From the NCBI GenBank assembly GCA_025201375.1, contig JAIWZP010000018.1, positions 474,382-538,381 on the forward strand: a stretch of DNA of 64,000 nucleotides, given 5' to 3'. The position numbers were made by a program, and so were the translations under genes. This DNA is from Gongronella butleri (taxonomy: Eukaryota; Mucoromycota; Mucoromycetes; Mucorales; Cunninghamellaceae). This document shows, piece by piece, positions 57,200-64,000 of the stretch. The notes under the pieces were generated by a model, which was not told where the DNA came from, did no database searches, and saw only the letters and a program-made list of their open reading frames with translations. Within the stretch, counting starts at the first letter, position 1. Each line of letters starts with the position of its first letter.

Positions 57200-58417
57200 T
57201 TATTCCCATCCTTCTTCTCCCGTGTACTCTAATTTTTCTACTTGGTAAAAGGCGGTCATGCCCGCGTCAAAATGACTTGCCACGTGGCAGTGGAAGAGCC
57301 TGTGCAAAAAAAGAAAGAGCAATGAGTGCATGTCTGAGGGGAACAAAGGGCATTTTCTTACCATTGGCCTTCATTGTCGGGAATCATATCGAGCACTTCC
57401 AACGAGGTGGGTGTCAGCTCAATGACGTCGACACGGTGGCCCTGGTGCAACAGAGTGGCGCCATGCCAATGTGCCGTGTGGACGTCCTCGTCGTCAATGC
57501 CAAAGGCAAGCACATACCAGCGGACGGGCTTGCCATAGTAAATCCTTAGGTCGGCATTGTTATTGTAAATGTAGCCATTGATGTGATACATGCGATTGGA
57601 TTCTTGGAAATCGTCGTTGGCGCGCAATTGGTCGAGCGTATCGGGCGTCATGCCTTGGCGCTCGGCTGTTTGCGGCAAAAGCGAGGATTCGTTCTCATCG
57701 GATGTCATCATGAGGGTGAAGACTTCCTGCACTTTTCCACCGTCCAAGAGCGCGAACATGCTGTCGGGTGTTGATTTCTTGAGCGCGCCTTGCTGATAAA
57801 CGACAATGGGGCCCAAGAGGCCTGCATGCAAATCGCCGCGATTGGCCTTGGACAGGTACACCCACAGGACTGATGATTGATTAGCCGGGAATGTCGTGTG
57901 GCTCGGCACGTCCCAGACATAATGGAACCCCTCGCCAGGGCCAATGGCGTGACCCGGCAATAGTCGCGTTGCGTCATTATCGTCGTGTGTATGTGGATGC
58001 AGGCTGTATGGCTGGCTGCCGCGGTTTACAAAGTCGATTTGGATCCTGTCGCCAACTAGATTGACGCCTGAGTTTGTCATACTTGCCTCCTTTTCTTTTT
58101 TTGCTATCAAACATACCTTCTGCTCGGATCACAGGGCCCAAAAAGCCGAGATATGGATCATGCGTCACAGGCACGCTAAAGGAGGCGTCCGTATACTGTC
58201 GAAAGATAGCCTTGCGATAGACGGTGCCGAGGCGGGTCGCATTTTTCGACGTGTACAGATCAGCAACCGGGGTGCCGTCCAGCGGCAAGTCACGCAAATG
58301 ATCCCACGCAAGCGGTGCATAGTCCCAGTCAAGCTCCTCGGCCGTAATATAGTATTGTAGCACCACAGCGCTCACCTGCAGCACGCAAAAGACGAGACAA
58401 ACCAGAGAGGGGAGCAT
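57200..58417 (-). CDS. Compact ceruloplasmin/hephaestin-like multicopper oxidase
   Basis: Three exons (58417-58117, 58055-57362, 57299-57200) give 364 residues: a signal peptide (MLPSLVCLVFCVLQVSA) and two cupredoxin domains (animal ceruloplasmin has six). AEELDWDYAPLAWD, RKAIFRQYTDASF and LGFLGPVIRAE are ceruloplasmin-type. Copper ligands include HPH at 120-122, H292/H295/H297 in HTAHWHG, and HCHVASHFDAGM at 334-345. The type 1 set (H292, C335, H340, M345) is complete. The second HxH of domain 1, HSH in ceruloplasmin, is replaced by VYLSK, so two of eight trinuclear ligands are missing. Secreted iron or phenol oxidase activity is therefore uncertain. The gene starts only 119 bp from the VPS20 stop. 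Confidence 0.88.
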
Positions 58418-58536
58418 AAATTCATACGAAAAAGAAAAGTAAAAAAAAAAAAAATCTTTCGACACTTTCGTCTTTTTTATTTCAAATGCCGCCAAAAAAA
58501 AAAGAGAGAGAAAGCAATGGTATCGGGTGGAGTCGT

Positions 58537-59429
58537 TTAAGCGAGCATTGGCTCCTCGAGGTTGCGTTCTGCAAGAAAAAAAAAATGAGGCGATGCGCTA
58601 TGGCTGTGGCTGTTTGGCTACCTTTTGCCTTTTTGGCGGCGGCCACGGGTGCGTGTGTAGGCACAGCAGGCAATTCGTCGACGGGCGTGCTCGTAGAGAT
58701 GGGCAGCTGATTTGCCGGCACACTGGGAAGCTCGGCTTGCATCTATTCATAGTAAAGGGGAATTGAGTCTCTCTTTTTCATCGCGTCTACGAGATTTTTA
58801 CCTCTTCGACCTGCAATTGCTCCAATTCCTTGAGAATATCCTCCTCATCCTCGGGCGACAAGAGTCCGCTGATGGCCTGGTCAATCTCCTCCTGGTACGC
58901 AATGGCCTCGGCAGTGTCATCCATCAGCTTATCCACGTCCTCGAGCGACATTTCCTTGTGAATGTCCGTGAGCACCTGATTGCCCTGCTTCAGGCCCTCC
59001 ATGACCTGTTTCTCGACTAGTGCATATTCAATGGTGTGTGTCTATGTCCCCCCAAGAAAAAAAGTGAGTGTGTTTGGTCGCCAAACTTGTTTTTTTTTTT
59101 TTGGCTTGTTTTACCAACTCCTCGAGGTTGATAAGTTGCTGCTCTGTCTTTTCCAAGAGCTGTTCTTGATATTTTTTCTTTTTGAGGGCCAACAAGGCTT
59201 GCTTTTTGTGGCCTTGGTCGAGTGCTTTTTTCGCTGCGCGCACCTCGGCCTCGATGACGACGTTGACCTAGCAAAGAAAAAAAAACGCGGTCAGCGTCCC
59301 TCAATTGGGGCTTTTTGTCGGCGTACACACCTTTTTTTGGTATTTTTTTAGCTTGTCGCGTTGAATTTTCAAGTCCAAGATGGCCTTGTCTTGCGAGGTT
59401 ATCTTGTGCTTTGACGCCGAGCTGCCCAT
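58537..59429 (-). CDS. VPS20: ESCRT-III subunit Vps20/CHMP6
   Basis: Five exons (59429-59331, 59267-59115, 59041-58802, 58742-58622, 58568-58537) give 214 residues. The N-terminus MGSSASKHKITSQDKAILDL has the myristoylation glycine, as CHMP6 does. Helices 1-2 are basic (KKYQKKVNVVIEAEVRAAKK, LALKKKKYQEQLLEKTEQQL). TIEYALVEKQVMEGLKQGNQ follows, then the acidic C-terminal half (SPEDEEDILKELEQL) and a Pro-rich tail ending EEPMLA. Vps20 links ESCRT-II to Snf7 assembly on endosomes. All splice joins are GT-AG and in phase. Confidence 0.94.
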
Positions 59430-59526
59430 AAAAAAGAGAGTGAAAAAAAAACGAGAAAGCGAAAGAAAGAGGAAAAAAAGGCGGGCGCCCAAATGTCCGC
59501 CCCTCAAGTCCGCTTTTTTTATTGGC

Positions 59527-61061
59527 CTAATTGAGGATATTATTGACGCGCATGAGCGAGGGGTTCAACAAGGGGTCGAGTTCCATCTTGGCCTGTTGCT
59601 GCTGCTGCTGCTGCTGCTGTTGCGACGTTGGCTGCTGTTGGCGCTGGAATGTCATGGAATGAAATGTCGGCGTGCTCATATCGGTTTCTGGCGAATTGGG
59701 CGACGTCGACCCGCGCACGGAACTTGTCTTTGAGCTTGTCATGCTCGTGTCATGCATCTCAAAACTCTTTTTCATCCGCGTGTAAAAGCCTTGATTTTGC
59801 AAATGTGGATCCAATCGGTGTGCTTGCGCGCCACTTTGCGTGTCCAAGATATCTGTCGTGTAGTGAGACGCGGTTTGGTGCGCATGATGATGATGCGCGT
59901 CGTCCGTTGCACCGGTGCCCGCGGCCGTCGAGTAAAAAGGAGCCAAAAAGTCAATTTCATCGACAGTCGCCTGCGGAGGCTGCGGCGCCGGCGGCGCTTG
60001 TTGTGCTTGTTGCTGCTGTGTCGGTTGCTGTGCGCGCGTCGTCATGGCCATCCCCGTGGATGGTGTTGCTGCGGACGAACACGATGTGGAAGAGGACACA
60101 CTGGACAACTGGCTTAGCGTCGACGATGTGCTTGCCGACGACACCATCACATGCCTCAATTGCTGCTGCTGCTGCTGCTCCTGTTCTTGGTGCCAATATT
60201 CAATGCTGCCCAAAAAGCCGCTGTCCAGGATTTGTCGGCCGAAATTCGTATTGTTCAGTTGGTCCACGTCCACCGTCCAATAGCCACCTTTTGTTCCTTT
60301 TTTCCCATTGTCCTGCGTGCGCGGGATCTTTCGGAAACACCGGTTTAGAGACAAGTTGTGGCGAATGGTGTTCTAAAAAAAATTAAAAAGAAAGAGGATG
60401 AGAAAAACGAGACTTTTTTTTTTTTTTTGTGAGTGTGTATGCTTACCTGCCATCCGGTCTCATTTGCCTCGTACAAATGCGGATAACGCGTTTGCACCCA
60501 TTCGTAAATCTCACGTAGCGTCATTTTTTGTTCTTGTGATGTCAAAATGGCCTGGGCAATGAGCGACGCGTATGAATGCGGCGGTCGGCGTCGCTTGCGG
60601 ATTGGGCGCGCCTTCAATGGTTCCTGCTGCATGGGCGACGACGTATGTGTGGGCATTACGGGAAGCGACGCATGCGCTTGGTAGTACAAATTGGGTTGCT
60701 GCATTGTTTGCATGGGCTGATTATAAAACATGCCCGCATAGCCTGGGAATGCTGCATTGTGCTGCGCCTGCGCTTGCTGCTGTTGTTGATGCTGCTGCTG
60801 CTGTTGCTGCGCCGCCTGATGCGGCACGGGCGCGCCGGCATTGGCATCGCCTCCATACACGTGAGGACGCACACGAAAGCCATCAAACGCCTGAAAATCA
60901 CCTCCATAAAGCCCCGACTGCAACGTCTCGGCTTTGGGCGTCTTCCACGTAGGTGGCAGTAATCGCATCACATCCTTGTCCATCATCACAGCGTCGTTTT
61001 GCGACGGCTGATCCAGCAGCCCGTCGTTTACGGATTGACTATATCGCATCCCTGGTATCAT
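59527..61061 (-). CDS. Forkhead-domain transcription factor
   Basis: Two exons (61061-60447, 60372-59527) give 486 residues. The forkhead domain spans the intron: [40 protein letters not shown], then [20 protein letters not shown] and [13 protein letters not shown]. The recognition helix [10 protein letters not shown] is intact. Both flanks are low complexity, with poly-Gln runs at about residues 82-97 and near the C-terminus, plus Ser- and His-rich stretches that may act as activation domains. Sequence alone does not show whether it corresponds to Fkh1/2, Hcm1 or Sep1. CAG/CTG-type codon runs (59,597-59,620, 60,157-60,180, 60,778-60,810) make the gene prone to length variation. The gene reads away from the (GA)n tract at 61.1 kb. 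Confidence 0.92.
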
Positions 61062-61077
61062 CCGAACAACAACAATT

Positions 61078-61146
61078 TGAGAGAGAGAGAGAAAGAGAAA
61101 GAGAGAGGAAAAAAGAAAAAAAAAAAAGAGAGAGAGAGAGAGAGAA
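61078..61146. repeat. (GA)n / GAAA microsatellite upstream of the forkhead gene
   Basis: Two GAGAGA blocks flank an A-rich stretch just 5' of the forkhead ATG (presumed 5' UTR or promoter). Confidence 0.85.
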
Positions 61147-61149
61147 ATG

Positions 61150-62749
61150 GATTCGCGAAAAGGAAAAAAAAAGATGCGGGGCGCTAATACCTCTTTTTTT
61201 TTTTACGCATGATCCGCCGGCCACTCAGATTTTATACCGTCCAGTGCCAAACGGGACCAAGCGAGTTGATCTTTCGCGTCTTTTTTAGAACGGAAATTAT
61301 AAAAAAGCTTAAATACGCCCTTTTGGCTATATAAAGGAAATTTAGCACCTTGCAACCGGCCAACGCCAAACGGTGGTAAGAACAATGCCACTCAATAGCG
61401 CTCTTTAGGTGACCGCCATGCGAGCTCGTCCATGACTGCGTGAACATTTTATCTTTTTCGGCATTATCACTTTTTAATGTCTTTTTTTTTGACATCTGTG
61501 GGCAAGTGTGCACTCTTTGTTCGCCTCGCAGGCATGTGCAGTCGCGTCGTCTTCGAGATAAAACACGCCCGGCTCGAGTGTCTCAGATCAAGGCGCGTAA
61601 CTTTCCGATTTTCTCGAGCAATCGCAATCGCCGTGCCTCCGATGATGCTCGGACCACCTCCACCCTTTGTTTTGTTGCACATGACATTGTCACCAGCCCT
61701 GAATTGACCATTGAGCAGCATTTGATTGTCATGCAATAGATTGTCCATTGGCAGTCCATTAGCACTCAAGAATGACGCGACGACGACAAGACCAAATGGT
61801 TCGTATTGAACAATGCCTCGAGAAAATTTTCCGCCGTCTGCCTCTCAAATCGTAATGCGATCATGTCACCCTGACGGGGATCCTTTAGGTAGCGCGCCGA
61901 CCCCAGGGATGCCTTGAAAATTAGCCAATTAAGAAAAAAGCGCATGTGAGGCTCAATTTTTCGCAGCCATGGGTACTTTATTAGCGGCCCGCCACCCTCA
62001 ACCTGGCAATCCATCGGGTATAGCTTGCGCGCGCAAAAGTGGGGGTCAAAGCGCAGTTAGTCACGTTTTTTTTTATTTCTCCCCCAACCTGGCCAGAGGC
62101 CCTCGGTTGCGCACTGGGATTAAGAGGCTTCCTTAGCCTGCTGGGAATCCTTGATGGCACGTCGACCTTGGGATGCCATGAAAATCAGCCTAATAAGCAA
62201 AAAAAAAAAAAAAAAAAAAAAAAGGCGTGTCTGTTCGGTTTTTTCGCCAACCTGAATATTTGTTTAATGGCACACCGGCCAGGTCAGGGATTCTCGGTGG
62301 CGCGCCGACCTAATGACACTCGGTTTGATCACAATCGACCGGATCAGACCGGCAAAGGGGTAAAACGTTACGTAAAAACGAGAGATGCAAGCTAACTTGA
62401 AAATGCCCCTCATAACCCAATTGACAAGTGCAAACCATACTGTGTTCAAATTTTGAGAATCAGGGCATTGGTTGTCGTGAAATTCGCCAAAATGGCCAGT
62501 TTGCTTAAATGGTGTATGGCGCCTCGGCAAAGTGGCACTTTAGCGCGACGAAAAACACAGCAACGAGAAAGCATGAGCTAGAAACTCAAATGAGAAATCG
62601 AGTTGCATCTACCAATAGTGAATGGGGAATCGACACAGGCAAAACAAAAATATGCCATGAACAGCGTTCAAAACAAAAATGAAAAAATATTTTCTCAAAA
62701 GTTTGTCAAACTTGCAAGCAAGGTGAAATGCATGGCGAAACCACGAAAA
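61150..62749. other. Unresolved, possibly relic coding sequence at 61,470-62,014
   Basis: Two adjoining minus-strand frames (about 62,014-61,766 with PRQGDMIALRFERQTAENFL, and about 61,765-61,470) look codon-like but share no start, intron or known motif. GGCCCTCGGTTGCGCACTG-type segments near 61,880, 62,090 and 62,280 (GATCC or TTCTCGGT followed by GCGC(G)CCGACC) look like short related repeats. A 26-nt A-tract lies at about 62,198-62,223. Confidence 0.3.
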
Positions 62750-63240
62750 GGCCAAAAAAAGAGTGGGATCAATTTGCTGGTTGGCGAGCAATTTGTTTTT
62801 TCATATTTTACTTCAACGGCGAATTGCACTGGGAAGACGCGTCCATAGAGTTGCATCGATGCGTTCATCGACAAGTAACACTCTGGGGGGCAAGAATTGA
62901 TTAAGAACAGACGCGTGTAACGGGACGTTTGACGCGGTTTTTCACGCGCCAAAGATGACCCACAAACGATCCGATCGCGTAAATTCTGCCTGGAACTCGT
63001 TTTTCGTTGTGACCATCGATATCCACGTACGAAGCAGATTGAGTCCTTTCTGATGGTTTGTGTTTTATGGCTCTGCGGCCAATTTCCGTCGACTTGACTT
63101 TGACACAAGCAAATCGCTTTGTAAGCAAAAGCCGGTCGATGCATCCCAGGTTTCTATTGCATTCTTGATGGTGAATGAGGGTCAGATACCACATGGTTGA
63201 ATGGCATGGAGATCAGACAACCTAAATTTGTCACCCCATC
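62750..63240 (+). repeat. Dispersed repeat family D, copy 2
   Basis: It matches 53,030-53,470. Its last 60 bp (CATGGTTGAATGGCATGGAG, ACCTAAATTTGTC) also match 56,640-56,700. No gene inside. Confidence 0.7.
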
Positions 63241-63673
63241 TTACCATAAGTGGGTGCCATTTAGAATACAAGGCGGATTTTGAAACCCGTCGTAAGTGGC
63301 CCACCTGAATAGGTTTCAGCCCTTCTTGGAACCTTTGCACCACTTTTCCCATCCTGACCTTCCCACACCTTCCCTCCAATTGGCCCACAGCTCCGCCAGA
63401 CCGCCATATCCCCAATGAGCCTGCCCCCCCCCAAAGGTGCCACAGCAACACATCACTCCCATTGGTCCACAGAGCCGCGCGTATTCAATTTTGTATGCAA
63501 ACCATTTGCAAAAAAAAAAAAAAAGAAAGAGAAAGGTGACAAGAGGGACAACAGGCAAAGAAAAACAAAGACAAGCAAAGAGAATAAAGAGCATGATCAA
63601 CAGATCCATCAGGAAGAGGGGGAAGAGGGGGGAGGGGAGGAATCTTTTGGAGATAATGCTCGATCTTTGCTAC

Positions 63674-64000
63674 CTTGGGCTTGAACAATATGGCGGCCAT
63701 TTGCGCCGCAGCTAGCTGGCCTCCCTCCACGGTGCCGCGCGCAATTTCTTTTGCGTAAAGATCTGTACTTTTGCGCTCGATGTTGGCGAGGTTCGCGCAA
63801 AGAGTGTCAATTTCAGCCTACATGTCGCCATCGCATTTAAAAAAACATACGTGATCTGACCGTAATGACACTTCCACCTGTCTTTTTGGTACACTTACGG
63901 CGACAAGAATGAATTCCTCTCTGCAGCGCTCGAGCAACGCGACTTGTTCCGCTTGGGCAATGTTTTCGAAGCAATTGCGCACCACCTCGCTGTCAAGAAA
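63674..64000 (-). CDS. Partial gene at right edge, coiled-coil-like protein
   Basis: Two exons read on the minus strand: 64000-63899 (5' end outside the window) and 63817-63674, joined by an 81-nt GTAAGT...TGTAG intron in phase 0. They encode 34 and 48 residues that are helical and acidic/amphipathic (SEVVRNCFENIAQAEQVALL, EIDTLCANLANIERKSTDLY, GQLAAAQMAAILFKPK). A GTAGCA donor at 63,672-63,673 probably ends the second exon, although the frame stays open beyond. I cannot place the next exon or name the family. Confidence 0.6.

Noticed and set aside
59628..60386. 252-residue plus-strand frame over the forkhead gene
   Set aside because: It is produced by CAG/CTG repeats and high GC on the antisense strand. 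The forkhead domain on the minus strand is unambiguous.

Overview
The window is nuclear DNA of a eukaryote, most likely a fungus and probably an early-diverging (non-Dikarya) one. The evidence is short introns (about 50-110 nt) in nearly every conserved gene, a fungal-type gene set (F-box protein, secreted S41 peptidase, P450, LEA2-like membrane protein, two-gene molybdopterin pathway), a Pol III tRNA gene, a 5'-truncated LINE, and a Slo/BK-type potassium channel, which is unusual for crown fungi. Introns and intergenic DNA are full of poly(A)/poly(T) tracts. I cannot name the species from the sequence.

Layout. 0-9.6 kb is gene-poor: a partial gene at the left edge, a decayed gene near 3.2-4.2 kb, tRNA-Arg(ACG) at 4.9 kb, an array of a dispersed repeat (family A) at 5.8-7.0 kb, and a broken multi-exon gene copy (block A). 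9.7-11.4 kb is a P450 gene. 11.4-20.8 kb holds an H2B-like ORF, several decayed repeats (family B, a 170-bp unit), an F-box gene and a LINE insertion with target-site duplication. A C2-domain gene follows at 20.8-22.3 kb. 22.7-27.4 kb is a duplication landscape: an RFC1-like BRCT pseudogene joined to a truncated moaC copy, family A repeats, then block B, a second and longer copy of block A.

29-41.6 kb is gene-dense: an 18-exon potassium channel (minus), divergent moaA (plus), RFC1-like pseudogene pieces wedged between moaA and moaC, intact moaC, ribosomal protein eS25 (minus), a CLYBL-type lyase and a LEA2-like membrane protein. 41.6-45.2 kb is repeat (family B copy, then a diverged ~0.5-kb tandem family C).

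45.3-61.1 kb is gene-dense again: Hnt1-type HIT hydrolase, a secreted/transmembrane kelch protein, Elongator subunit ELP6, secreted S41 peptidase, a decayed FKBP-TPR pseudogene, a 57-bp tandem repeat, an aldo-keto reductase, a compact ceruloplasmin-like multicopper oxidase, ESCRT-III Vps20/CHMP6 and a forkhead factor. 61.1-63.6 kb is repeat and unresolved sequence, and a partial gene runs off the right edge.

Genes that act together: moaA and moaC catalyse the first stage of molybdenum-cofactor synthesis and both carry likely mitochondrial presequences. Other neighbours are functionally unrelated, as is normal in eukaryotes. Exon joins were chosen so that reading phase and family alignment both hold. 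Every multi-exon gene called intact closes in frame with the boundaries given. No database search was possible.
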